Positions 1 to 6,286 are shown, numbered from the stretch's first letter. The stretch is 10,738 nt of DNA from Desulfovibrio sp. UBA2564 (GCA_002340305.1 DDLU01000218.1:1-10738); one strand, 5' to 3'. Translations and numbers: made by a program. Notes: generated from the letters alone by a model not told the origin.

Positions 1-1350
1 TGGAAATGGCGGGTATTCTCTGTAGGCGGAGTCATCGGGCTGGCGTTCGGTACGATTTATGTGCTGCTACCGGCTGTCTCGGGATTACTATTTACCGAAC
101 CGATCAGGATTATCCCTATTCCATGGATTGAACTAACGCCCTATACGGAAAAAATTCTTCCGGCAGTTGCAACGGGTATCCAATTTGACCTCGGACTTTT
201 CTTTATTGGTATGGTTTTGCCCTTCTGGGCTGTTATTGGGGGGCTGATCGGGATCATCATCACCTTTGCCGCCAACCCGTTTCTATACAAACACGGAATT
301 CTGCATCGCTGGCATCCCGGCATGGAAACCGTTGAAACAGTTTTTGCCAACAACTTCGACTTTTACATGAGCTTTTCCATCGGACTTGGTCTTGCTATCG
401 GTCTGATCGGTATATGGTACGTGGCTAAATCTTTTCGCGGTGAACATGCCAAACATCGTGAATCGTGGAGTAAACTTTTCGAACCACCGGAAGGACGCGG
501 AGATATCAACTTCTGGGTATCCATCGCCATCTACGTATTCTCAACTCTTGCCTATGTAGGTATGAGCCTGCTACTGGTACCTAATTTCCCGTGGATATTC
601 TTCCTGCTCTACGGCTTTATCTACACTCCGGTAATCTCCTACATTACCGCGCGAATGGAAGGTATTGCCGGACAGTTTGTAAGTCTGCCACTGGTTCGAG
701 AGGCCAGCTTCATCGCCGGGGCAAAATTCTTCGGCTATCAGGGTATTGAAATTTGGTATGCGCCAATCCCGATCCACAACTACGGAGAAGCAACTGTTCA
801 TTTCCGCGAGATCGAACTTACCGGGACATCCATCCGGGGAATTATCAAAGCGGAGCTAGTCGTTTTCCCGGTAGTTATGATTGCCAGTCTGTTGTTCTCA
901 CAATTTATCTGGCAACTTGCACCAATTCCATCTTCAAACTACCCATATGCGCAGGAACTATGGCACCTACAGGCCTTAAACACCCTGCTCATGCAGACCT
1001 CAACCCTTGAAGGAAACTCTCTGTTCTTCCAAGCCCTGAGTGGCCCGGTAGTAATGGGCGGAATCAGCCTTGGACTTGTACTTTACGCCATTCTGAATTC
1101 ACTGGGATTACCAGTCCTGCTGGTCTATGGTGTTGTCAGAGGACTTGGGCAGAGCACGCCCCATGGATTCATACTGGAAGTAGCAGGCGCATTGATAGGC
1201 CGTTACTTCTTTCAAAAAAAATATGGTGCCATGTGGCGGCAGTATGCTCCAGTATTGCTGGCAGGATTCTCCTGCGGTATGGGTTTAACCGGTATGTTTG
1301 CCATGGGTTGCACCCTTATCCTGAAATCATTGGGGAAAATGGCCTACTAG
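1..1350 (+). CDS. Polytopic inner-membrane protein, probable OPT-like (peptide-type) transporter, 5' end outside the window
   Basis: The frame is open from base 1, so the gene starts upstream; 449 residues are visible and the GTG at 61 is internal. The visible part is mostly hydrophobic, with roughly nine membrane spans separated by polar loops. These include long Gly-rich spans near the start (WAVIGGLIGIIITFAA), a pair around FWVSIAIYVFSTLAYVG and FPWIFFLLYGFIY, and a C-terminal group ending in SCGMGLTGMFAMGCTLIL. There are no soluble domains, ATP-binding motifs or signal peptide in view. Overall style (large size, Gly/Pro-rich helices, a YITARMEG-like segment after a paired span) resembles the bacterial OPT or peptide-transporter-like families. 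That assignment is from memory of family character, not from a diagnostic motif. Substrate unknown. The next gene lies about 180 bases downstream with its own ribosome binding site, so it is probably a separate unit. Confidence 0.6.
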   Translation, partial: WKWRVFSVGGVIGLAFGTIYVLLPAVSGLLFTEPIRIIPIPWIELTPYTEKILPAVATGIQFDLGLFFIGMVLPFWAVIGGLIGIIITFAANPFLYKHGILHRWHPGMETVETVFANNFDFYMSFSIGLGLAIGLIGIWYVAKSFRGEHAKHRESWSKLFEPPEGRGDINFWVSIAIYVFSTLAYVGMSLLLVPNFPWIFFLLYGFIYTPVISYITARMEGIAGQFVSLPLVREASFIAGAKFFGYQGIEIWYAPIPIHNYGEATVHFREIELTGTSIRGIIKAELVVFPVVMIASLLFSQFIWQLAPIPSSNYPYAQELWHLQALNTLLMQTSTLEGNSLFFQALSGPVVMGGISLGLVLYAILNSLGLPVLLVYGVVRGLGQSTPHGFILEVAGALIGRYFFQKKYGAMWRQYAPVLLAGFSCGMGLTGMFAMGCTLILKSLGKMAY

Positions 1351-1529
1351 ACTAAAACAGTTATGTTTTAAACAGGCTTAAATTTGAAAATTTAAACTTT
1401 GCGGATGACCGGAAAATGTTTTAGGTAAGCATGCTCCGGGGTAAACCTCCGCTGCGTATTTATTTTATACTATGATTATTCGGCCTGTTGATTATTTGGA
1501 CAAGGCCGCTTTCCCATAAGGATCAGATA
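1351..1529. other. Intergenic gap with AT-rich inverted repeats
   Basis: Two small inverted repeats follow the transporter stop codon: AAAACA-GTTA-TGTTTT (1354-1369) and TTAAATTT-GA-AAATTTAA (1378-1395). Both are pure or nearly pure A/T and lack a T tract in the right place, so they are poor intrinsic terminators. A TATACT at 1466-1471 could be the -10 box for the next gene, but I see no convincing -35 box 16-18 bases upstream. No reading frame here looks coding. Confidence 0.35.
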
Positions 1530-2426
1530 ATGGATTTCAAAAATATAGCGTGGGACGGCATCAGTTTCGATGCTCCGTCCAATTTCGAAGTTAGCGGAAT
1601 CGACAAACGATTCCTGCAACTCGATAATGGGGAACAACCTTGTATTGAACTTCGCTGGTACGATGCCGGGCGAACATACAAAGAAAAAACTTATTTCAGG
1701 CAGCTTGCCAAAAAAATTGAATCCGCTTCGGGTTTGAAAATTGAATCAACTGTACTGCCTGCATCATGGAAAACCCCACTAAAAAAATACAACACCACAG
1801 CCTTCTACTGGCAGTCTGACCTCGACACAGGGCGCGGGGTTATGTTCTATTGTAAAAACTCTTCAAAAGTAATGCTGATCCAGTTCATCGGCAAATGTGA
1901 CGAACAGATTGACAATGCCGCTGTAACGCTCTTTAACAGCCTGAAATTCCACAATCCTGAAGCCGATCAGCTTTGGAGCATTTACGACATGAAGGCTACC
2001 CTTCCTGGATCAATGACTCTTGAATCTTTTGAATTCAAGCCGGGTAGATTCAATATCAGCCTTACTGACCAAACTGAAACAATCGATCTTTACCGTTTCA
2101 GCCCTGCTGACGTAATTCTAAAAGACTGTACTCTCGGAGAGTTCTCCAGAAAACTCTTTAAAGAGGAGATTAAAAATCTAGGACTCTCCAGAGCTGAACT
2201 TGAATATGAAAAAGGATCCACCTGCATGTATGGACAGGAAAAGGAACCTTCCACTGCCAGACTGGCTCTTTCAAAAATCAGCTCCAAAAGCCGCCCTTAC
2301 GGGCAGATTGAAGTTCGCTACACTGAAGAAAGTAATCGCATTCTGGCTGTAATGGTGCGATCACGCCGGCAGATAGCTGAGGACAGGGCTAAAAATATTT
2401 TCAAGCAATATGAAATTATTCAGTAA
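1530..2426 (+). CDS. Conserved-type hypothetical protein, possibly two related halves, coupled to a PqqD-like gene
   Basis: I do not recognise a named family. The ATG at 1530 is preceded by AAGGA (1518-1522) with a 7-base spacer, which makes it a better start than the upstream in-frame TTG at 1488; this gives 298 residues. The protein is soluble, charged, and has no signal peptide or membrane span. It seems to consist of two halves of similar plan: residues 1-145 open with WDGISFDAPSNFEV and 150-298 with MKATLPGSMTLESFEF. Each half starts with a short Pro-containing strand and continues with alternating strands and a Lys/Glu-rich helix (FRQLAKKIES; FSRKLFKEEIKN). The duplication is inference by eye. 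The last 17 bases overlap the next gene, so the two are almost certainly co-transcribed and translationally coupled, which suggests a shared role with the PqqD-like protein. Confidence 0.8.
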   Translation: MDFKNIAWDGISFDAPSNFEVSGIDKRFLQLDNGEQPCIELRWYDAGRTYKEKTYFRQLAKKIESASGLKIESTVLPASWKTPLKKYNTTAFYWQSDLDTGRGVMFYCKNSSKVMLIQFIGKCDEQIDNAAVTLFNSLKFHNPEADQLWSIYDMKATLPGSMTLESFEFKPGRFNISLTDQTETIDLYRFSPADVILKDCTLGEFSRKLFKEEIKNLGLSRAELEYEKGSTCMYGQEKEPSTARLALSKISSKSRPYGQIEVRYTEESNRILAVMVRSRRQIAEDRAKNIFKQYEIIQ

Positions 2427-2823
2427 TAATAAAGGTATTGTCATCCCGGAAATGACCAGGGGCGAAGCTATGGCCTGCAAGCCCCTGAAAAACCGGGACA
2501 TAACAGAAAACCGCAAGGATGATGGATTGGTGATGCTCTCCTATCCCTTGCGTCTGAAGCCGCTTTTCGCAGATGTCGCAAAGAAATTCGGAATGTGGAA
2601 AGACGGAAATCCGCCCATTAAAAGACTTGAATTAGATGAAATGGGAACGCTGGTTTGGGATATGATCGACGGGAAAAACAGTGTCCGCAAGATTGCGGCA
2701 GGGTTTGCAAAGAAATATCAGGTCCTGCCCCGCGAAGCAGAGGTTGCAACTGCTTCGTTCCTACGCGATCTCGGTAAAAGGGGATTGATCGCTTTCAGCA
2801 ACAATAAAAACGGGACAAAATAA
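2410..2823 (+). CDS. PqqD-like (peptide chaperone fold) protein
   Basis: The 137-residue product carries a PqqD-like domain at about residues 45-132. The signature is LELDEMGTLVWDMIDGKNSVRKIAAGFAKKYQV followed by EAEVATASFLRDLGKRGLI in the same frame: the L-D-E-x-G-x-x-V-W / DGK / I-A / F-L-L-xx-RGL pattern of the family. In studied systems PqqD domains bind a ribosomal precursor peptide and hand it to a radical SAM enzyme. No precursor or radical SAM gene is in this window, so here the role is unknown. Start choice is uncertain. The ATG at 2410 overlaps the upstream gene by 17 bases but has a weak ribosome site; ATG 2470 has AGGGG 7 bases upstream and would give 117 residues. I keep 2410 because the intervening residues (PEMTRGEAMACKPLKN) look structured and coding. 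Confidence 0.85.
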   Translation: MKLFSNNKGIVIPEMTRGEAMACKPLKNRDITENRKDDGLVMLSYPLRLKPLFADVAKKFGMWKDGNPPIKRLELDEMGTLVWDMIDGKNSVRKIAAGFAKKYQVLPREAEVATASFLRDLGKRGLIAFSNNKNGTK

Positions 2824-2852
2824 CTTTGCCCTATAAAATTCAGCAGCAAAGA

Positions 2853-3281
2853 CTAACCGCAAGTCAGCTTAATATATTCTTCAAAACTGACACCGTTCCA
2901 TACTTTACTCACCCAGTAGGCAGAAGCCCAAATCATAAGCGCAGTTGAATGAACATCTGAAAGGCGTTTCAGCTTAGCTTCCAGATTAGGCCAACTTACT
3001 CCATGATTGTTGTGTACTTTCTCTGTCTCGCAAGCCTCTTCCACCTGAAGGAAAAGATAAGCTCCCTTGCACTGATTCGGCAGGATTTTAACTCCCTGAT
3101 ATGCTTCGAGCACAGTTTTCAATTCTGCAACATTCAATTCTTGGGCAACGGCACGCATGGACTTAAAAAACATGTCCACAGCCCAAGGCAAAATAAACTC
3201 AGCACCTGCACTTTTGGTCTTAAAATAATTTTTAAGCCATTTTTCATGATCATGCGTAATTCTAGCTGCAACCTGCGGCAT
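2853..3281 (-). CDS. Small hypothetical protein with a possible ribbon-helix-helix N-terminus
   Basis: 142 residues from the ATG at 3281, chosen because AGGAGG sits 5 bases upstream; the longer frame to 3341 has no such site. I recognise no named family. Residues 1-45 fit a ribbon-helix-helix outline: a short strand (PQVAARIT), a charged amphipathic helix (HDHEKWLKNYFKTK), a turn with S-A-G-A, and a second helix (FILPWAVDMFFKSM). That is an inference from pattern, not a family match. The remainder is helical and has three Cys (CKG, ACE and the C-terminal TCG) with no metal-site spacing. It lies downstream of, and on the same strand as, the MerR-type regulator, 98 bases away, with its own perfect TATAAT upstream. 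It may be a DNA-binding accessory or an unrelated lineage protein. Confidence 0.75.
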   Translation of the reverse strand: MPQVAARITHDHEKWLKNYFKTKSAGAEFILPWAVDMFFKSMRAVAQELNVAELKTVLEAYQGVKILPNQCKGAYLFLQVEEACETEKVHNNHGVSWPNLEAKLKRLSDVHSTALMIWASAYWVSKVWNGVSFEEYIKLTCG

Positions 3282-3286
3282 ATATT

Positions 3287-3292
3287 CCTCCT
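3287..3292 (-). promoter_or_regulatory. Strong ribosome binding site deciding the start at 3281
   Basis: On the minus strand this reads AGGAGG, a full anti-Shine-Dalgarno match, 5 bases before ATG 3281. It favours the 142-residue product over the 162-residue alternative. Confidence 0.85.
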
Positions 3293-3340
3293 GAGAGCAC
3301 TCCTCTATTGATAATACAGACTTAATAACCGCATTAAGCA

Positions 3341-3369
3341 ATTATATCAAGACTTTTTCTAGAAAAACA
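3341..3369 (-). promoter_or_regulatory. Candidate promoter for the small hypothetical gene
   Basis: The minus strand carries a perfect -10 box TATAAT (3346-3341). With a 17-base spacer the -35 position reads TGTTTT (3369-3364), a weak match. The -35 region overlaps a perfect 14-base palindrome, TTTTTCTAGAAAAA (3354-3367). The predicted leader of about 50 bases includes a small hairpin, CTTAAT-N6-ATTAAG (3321-3338). I am moderately sure of the -10 and unsure of the rest. Confidence 0.4.
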
Positions 3370-3379
3370 TCAGAGGTGA

Positions 3380-4318
3380 CTATCGATCAAAGCTTTCACG
3401 TATCTGCTTAAAAAGACTAAACAAAAGAGCTCCGGGGACGGATTTGCCATTAATCTCCATACTATCAATACGCACAACAGTATTATTGCTTGGTGTAATA
3501 TTTTCTTCGGTTACAAGTACAATCTTTTTCTGTGCAGCTGTTCCGCCTTCACTTGCATCAATAACTAAAATCCACTGTCCTTCCTTCTGATGCCATTCGA
3601 GATCAACACTGCGGTGAGAGTTCACGCTGTTTTCAAGCAGCTTAACAAAATCTTCCAGTGAAAAATGCTTACGCCCTTTTCCTGCAACACCGAGATACTC
3701 ACCTTCAGAATTTCTGATAACCAAGGGACGCTCAAGATATCTCGAAGAAGGAAACGATGATTCATCAGGACCAATGCCTTCACCTGCTCTCAAAAGTCTA
3801 AACAGCTCGGCCCTATCACGCTTCAAGCGACCGATTTCCATCGCCATATCCATAATTCTTTCATTTGTTTCAGCAGACAGCTTGCGCTTTTCAGTTCTGA
3901 GGACAGACATTTCCTCTCTCAAGTCACGTAACTCGGCCTGAAACAAGGCCTGATTAGACAGCATGTCCGTCACTTTGCCTAAGACAGATGACAAACCTTT
4001 AATTACAGTCTCCATATCTGAACCGGATTCGAGGCCGGCACCATTGATCAACTGTTGATCATTTTTAATACTATCCACCAATATACCGAATTTAAGAGTT
4101 AATTCATTTTCAATTTGTTCAGTTGTCCAATTCATTCCATACATTTCACGTATCCTCCTGAAAATTTCAACGACTTCTACAGAATACTTCTGCCTACGCC
4201 CGCCACCACCTGTTGACGGTAAGAATCTTGAGTACTTATCTTTATAATAGACGACAGTTGACGGAGGTATACCAAGCCTCCTGCCAACCTCTCTCAAACT
4301 TAAGTACTGATTTGACAT
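3380..4318 (-). CDS. MerR-type helix-turn-helix regulator with coiled coil and novel C-terminal domain
   Basis: 312 residues from ATG 4318. Residues 5-75 are a MerR-like winged helix: YLSLREVGRRLGIPPSTVVYYKDKY is the helix-turn-helix, then a Gly-rich wing (GGGGRRQKY) and helix EIFRRIREMYGMNWTTEQIE. A linker is followed by a long coiled coil at about 122-178 (LRDLREEMSVLRTEKRKL and ERIMDMAMEIGRLKRDR). Residues 195-312 form an unrecognised alpha/beta domain (ERPLVIRNSEGEYLGVAG, WILVIDASEGG, SMEINGKSVPGALLFSLFKQI) that may sense a ligand or partner. MerR proteins with long coiled coils include activators and chromosome organisers such as RacA, so transcription control is likely but not proven. 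In-frame ATGs at 4342 and 4369 exist; 4318 fits best with the promoter, whose start site falls near 4352. AGGGG lies very close (2 bases) to this ATG. Operator-like repeats surround the promoter, suggesting autoregulation. Confidence 0.8.
   Translation of the reverse strand: MSNQYLSLREVGRRLGIPPSTVVYYKDKYSRFLPSTGGGGRRQKYSVEVVEIFRRIREMYGMNWTTEQIENELTLKFGILVDSIKNDQQLINGAGLESGSDMETVIKGLSSVLGKVTDMLSNQALFQAELRDLREEMSVLRTEKRKLSAETNERIMDMAMEIGRLKRDRAELFRLLRAGEGIGPDESSFPSSRYLERPLVIRNSEGEYLGVAGKGRKHFSLEDFVKLLENSVNSHRSVDLEWHQKEGQWILVIDASEGGTAAQKKIVLVTEENITPSNNTVVRIDSMEINGKSVPGALLFSLFKQIRESFDR
4045..4061. repeat. Perfect 17-base palindrome inside the regulator gene
   Basis: TGATCAAC-T-GTTGATCA has 8-base arms around one central base. 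It falls at codons 86-91 of the MerR-type regulator, in the linker between its DNA-binding domain and coiled coil. Its TTGATCAAC core also occurs in the regulator's upstream repeat cluster (4407-4415), so it could be an internal operator. No binding data are available from sequence. Confidence 0.7.
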
Positions 4319-4334
4319 AACCCCTGCCCATTTG

Positions 4335-4358
4335 TTGTTCATTATTAATCTTGAACAA
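4335..4358. promoter_or_regulatory. Operator-like inverted repeat at the regulator transcription start
   Basis: TTGTTCA (4335-4341) and TGAACAA (4352-4358) form perfect 7-base arms separated by 10 bases. The element lies just downstream of the -10 box at 4364-4359, where a bound protein would block initiation. The arms match the repeats upstream of the promoter. Confidence 0.5.
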
Positions 4359-4387
4359 ACGATACACACCTAATAAACATACGTCAA
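4359..4387 (-). promoter_or_regulatory. Candidate sigma-70 promoter of the MerR-type regulator
   Basis: On the minus strand, -35 TTGACG (4387-4382, five of six to consensus), a spacer of exactly 17 bases, and -10 TATCGT (4364-4359, four of six). The expected start near 4352 leaves a leader of about 34 bases before ATG 4318. Repeats of the TTGAACAA type lie on both sides. Confidence 0.55.
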
Positions 4388-4394
4388 CTACAAA

Positions 4395-4443
4395 ATGAAC
4401 AACTATTTGATCAACAAATTATGAATTTTGAACAATTGAACAA
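4395..4443. repeat. Cluster of TTGAACAA-type 8-base repeats upstream of the regulator promoter
   Basis: Four copies in 49 bases: ATGAACAA (4395-4402), TTGATCAA (4407-4414, itself palindromic) and an exact tandem pair TTGAACAATTGAACAA (4428-4443). A fifth copy is at 4351-4358, beyond the promoter. Start-to-start distances of 12, 21 and 8 bases are not a simple tandem array, which suits protein binding sites better than replication slippage. Confidence 0.6.
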
Positions 4444-4591
4444 CTAAAACTTTAAACCCAGTACAAGTGGACAAGTCGAATTTAGTGATTAATTTTAAAA
4501 CAGATGGAAAGAACTTCGACGGAGGGTATGTGGAAATAGGATCGAAACCAAACACATTCTGCGAATTGAGTCGCTCTAAAAAAAAGATTTG

Positions 4592-4646
4592 AGTGCGTAT
4601 TGTGCCGGCGTAACATCCCACAGCCACGTAACGTGGCATACGCACT
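4592..4646. ncRNA. Nested inverted repeat, candidate structured RNA or leader element, strand undecided
   Basis: Outer arms AGTGCGTA (4592-4599) and TACGCACT (4639-4646) are perfectly complementary. Past a 3-base bulge (4600-4602), TGCC (4603-4606) pairs with GGCA (4635-4638). An alternative inner hairpin is the perfect GCCACGT-A-ACGTGGC (4623-4637), which competes with the TGCC/GGCA pairing for the same bases. CGTAAC occurs twice inside (4609-4614, 4627-4632). On the plus strand this would be in the HD-GYP leader, ending about 90 bases before the start codon. On the minus strand a T8 run follows six bases after the stem, as in an imperfect terminator of a small RNA. I find no match to known riboswitches, 6S, SRP or tmRNA signatures. 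Confidence 0.4.
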
Positions 4647-4738
4647 TTTCGCTTGCCCTGACTATTGCATAAGGTGTAGGAAATCCTGAGAAGAACCGGG
4701 TACAAAAAATATTTCGTTCAAGGACAAAGTGCCATACG

Positions 4739-5881
4739 ATGTTAGAAAAAATTAAAACCATAAATCTTCAGGAAGGAACGTTTGTCGTCTGTTCTGCAAA
4801 CGGATTTGCAAGCCTGCCTGAAAAACTTGCCAATCATCAAATATCATCCAAAGCAGATATCTCCGCAATTCTTCAGCTAAACATTACCGAAGTTTTAATC
4901 GACTCAGAAAAAAGCAAAATTAAGCATTCATTTCCTCAGACGACCTACTCTGAAGAAATCCTCTTTGCCCGCGAGGCATACAACAACGCCCTCGGCTGCG
5001 TTCAGAAAATATTTGAAACCGTTGAGCAGGACGGTGCTCTCGAAGTTTCCGAATACAAAAAAGAAGTCAGCCCGCTCATAGATTCTATCGATCGAAACAA
5101 CTGCGCAGCAGCAAGCCTCACAGTACTGGCCCGGGCCGACAGATATCTGCACACTCACAGCCTGAATACTGCAATCTTAAGTGCCATTTTGGGGTGCTAC
5201 ATTGGACTTTCACGAGAGGCAGTCGAAGAGCTATCCATATCCGCAATGCTGATGAACATCGGACAGCTTTGGCTTCCGGCGCAGCTTTTAAATAAAAAAG
5301 GCAAACTAAACAAAACTGAATTTCAACAAATAAAAATACACACCCTGAAGGGTTCTGAATATCTTGCCACACAGGAAACTCCGCAATGCATTATCGACTC
5401 AGTCAAATACCATCATGAAAAATATGATGGAACCGGCTACCCGCAGGGACTTTCCGGTAACGATATACCGCAGTTTTCGCGTATTATTTCTATCTGCGAC
5501 TCGTACGATGCATTGACATCCGACCGCCCGTTCCGTGAAGCTTTAACCCCGAATGCGGCTATTAAGAGACTATATTCCATGGCAAGCTCATCTTTCCATC
5601 CCAGATATTTGGAAAAATTCATTAAATGTGTGGGAATCTATCCTGTAGGGTGCTTTGTGAAACTTTCAGACGGACGCTACGGAGTCGTGGTTACCAACAC
5701 TCCCAAGGCACCGCTACTGCCGCAGGTAAAGATTGTATTCAGCAGCAGATTCAGGGCAATCCATCCAGAATTTGTAGACCTGTCCAAAAGATCCGAAGCA
5801 ACTCAGGGAAATAATCTTGAAATTGTTGAATGCATCCACCCGAAAACATTCAAGTTGGAGCTTGACAGATTTCTCTGGTAG
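4739..5881 (+). CDS. HD-GYP domain protein with DUF3391-like N-terminus and degenerate HD motif
   Basis: 380 residues. HD-GYP proteins are normally cyclic-di-GMP phosphodiesterases using two or three metal ions. Residues 1-60 resemble the DUF3391 segment often found before HD-GYP (INLQEGTFVV, ISSKADISAILQLNITEVLID). The HD-GYP domain covers about 125-300: H140-S141, then MNIGQ at 172-176 where active proteins have HDIGK, H201 in the IKIHTLKG segment, an intact HHEKYDGTGYP at 225-235, D254 and SDRPFRE at 261-267. Loss of the HD pair and the Lys predicts weak or no phosphodiesterase activity, while the GYP face stays conserved; it may bind cyclic-di-GMP or a partner instead. About 80 residues follow the domain (V302-W380), perhaps a small beta domain. 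The ATG at 4739 has AAGGA 14 bases upstream, longer than usual. The gene converges with the Hpt gene, 9 bases between stops. Confidence 0.9.
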   Translation: MLEKIKTINLQEGTFVVCSANGFASLPEKLANHQISSKADISAILQLNITEVLIDSEKSKIKHSFPQTTYSEEILFAREAYNNALGCVQKIFETVEQDGALEVSEYKKEVSPLIDSIDRNNCAAASLTVLARADRYLHTHSLNTAILSAILGCYIGLSREAVEELSISAMLMNIGQLWLPAQLLNKKGKLNKTEFQQIKIHTLKGSEYLATQETPQCIIDSVKYHHEKYDGTGYPQGLSGNDIPQFSRIISICDSYDALTSDRPFREALTPNAAIKRLYSMASSSFHPRYLEKFIKCVGIYPVGCFVKLSDGRYGVVVTNTPKAPLLPQVKIVFSSRFRAIHPEFVDLSKRSEATQGNNLEIVECIHPKTFKLELDRFLW

Positions 5882-5890
5882 CAGTCGGTG

Positions 5891-6193
5891 CTAGACAAAT
5901 TCAACTTCAACCCGTTCGACATAGTCTTTGAGCGCACTTAATTCAATTCGGACCTGTTCCTGTAAATTTTGTGCCGCGCATATCTCTATTCTGCGCCCTA
6001 TACCACCAAGCTGCAAGAAACCATAGTTAAGTGCAGAGCCCTTAATATTATGCCCTATGCGTGAGGCCGCATCCATGTTCCCAGCCCCTAAGGCCTGTTC
6101 CAGACTCTCTATATCTTTATGGGTTAATTCCATAAAACCGGGAATAAGCCCTTGAAGATCAGCATCAATTTTCTCAACGATCTTAACAATCAT
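5891..6193 (-). CDS. Stand-alone Hpt (histidine phosphotransfer) domain protein
   Basis: 100 residues forming one Hpt four-helix bundle. The phosphoacceptor is H48 in GHNIKGSALNYG (residues 47-58), followed by the conserved helix LGGIGRRIEICA. Such proteins carry phosphate between a hybrid histidine kinase or receiver and a response regulator in the cytoplasm. I chose ATG 6193, with GGGGGA just upstream, over the TTG at 6205. No kinase is in the window; a receiver-only regulator (7390-7801) on the same strand is a possible partner, but it is separated by two terminators and the Tim44-like gene. Hpt domains diverge quickly, so its partner cannot be read from sequence. Confidence 0.88.
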   Translation of the reverse strand: MIVKIVEKIDADLQGLIPGFMELTHKDIESLEQALGAGNMDAASRIGHNIKGSALNYGFLQLGGIGRRIEICAAQNLQEQVRIELSALKDYVERVEVEFV

Positions 6194-6254
6194 ACAATCC
6201 CCCAACCACCACTCTCACTACTGAAGAATCTTTATCTGTCGTTATTATAAAAAC

Positions 6255-6286
6255 AAAAAAGGGGTACCGTTTTCAACGATACCCCT
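6255..6286 (-). terminator. Intrinsic terminator after the Tim44-like gene
   Basis: In minus-strand RNA, AGGGGTATCGTT pairs with AACGGTACCCCT (12 pairs with one G-U) around a 3-base loop, followed by a run of T. It ends transcription about 65 bases past the Tim44-like stop and about 60 bases before the Hpt gene, so the Hpt gene needs its own promoter. The plus-strand version has a C-A mismatch and no T tract. Confidence 0.85.

Larger units (their letters stand above)
4319..4738. other. 420-base divergent intergenic region
   Basis: The left part (4319-4450) holds the regulator promoter and its repeats. The middle (about 4450-4590) is AT-rich with an A8 run at 4578-4585 and no convincing gene. 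The right part holds a nested inverted repeat (4592-4646) and then the leader of the HD-GYP gene, with AAGGA at 4720-4724. Open frames on the minus strand here cross the hairpins and have no ribosome site or recognisable composition, so I do not call them genes. Confidence 0.6.

Noticed and set aside
1354..1395. Terminator after the transporter gene
   Set aside because: The two inverted repeats are almost entirely A/T and lack a following T tract, so they would form weak hairpins.
3003..3311. 102-codon plus-strand open frame
   Set aside because: It is the reverse-strand shadow of the small hypothetical gene at 2853-3281, which has a strong ribosome site and coherent protein.
4395..4443. CRISPR array or plasmid iterons
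   Set aside because: The repeats are only 8 bases, unevenly spaced and few, with no cas or replication gene nearby.
4403..4705. 100-codon open frame on the minus strand in the gap before the HD-GYP gene
   Set aside because: It runs through the nested inverted repeat and the promoter repeats, has no ribosome site, and its translation resembles no protein family.
4592..4738. Cyclic-di-GMP riboswitch controlling the HD-GYP gene
   Set aside because: The conserved core sequences of the known classes are not visible, and the hairpins present do not match their layout.
4560..4740. 6S RNA, SRP RNA or tmRNA gene in the structured gap
   Set aside because: No 6S bubble signature, no SRP domain IV GGAAG core and no tmRNA-like ends or tag frame were found.
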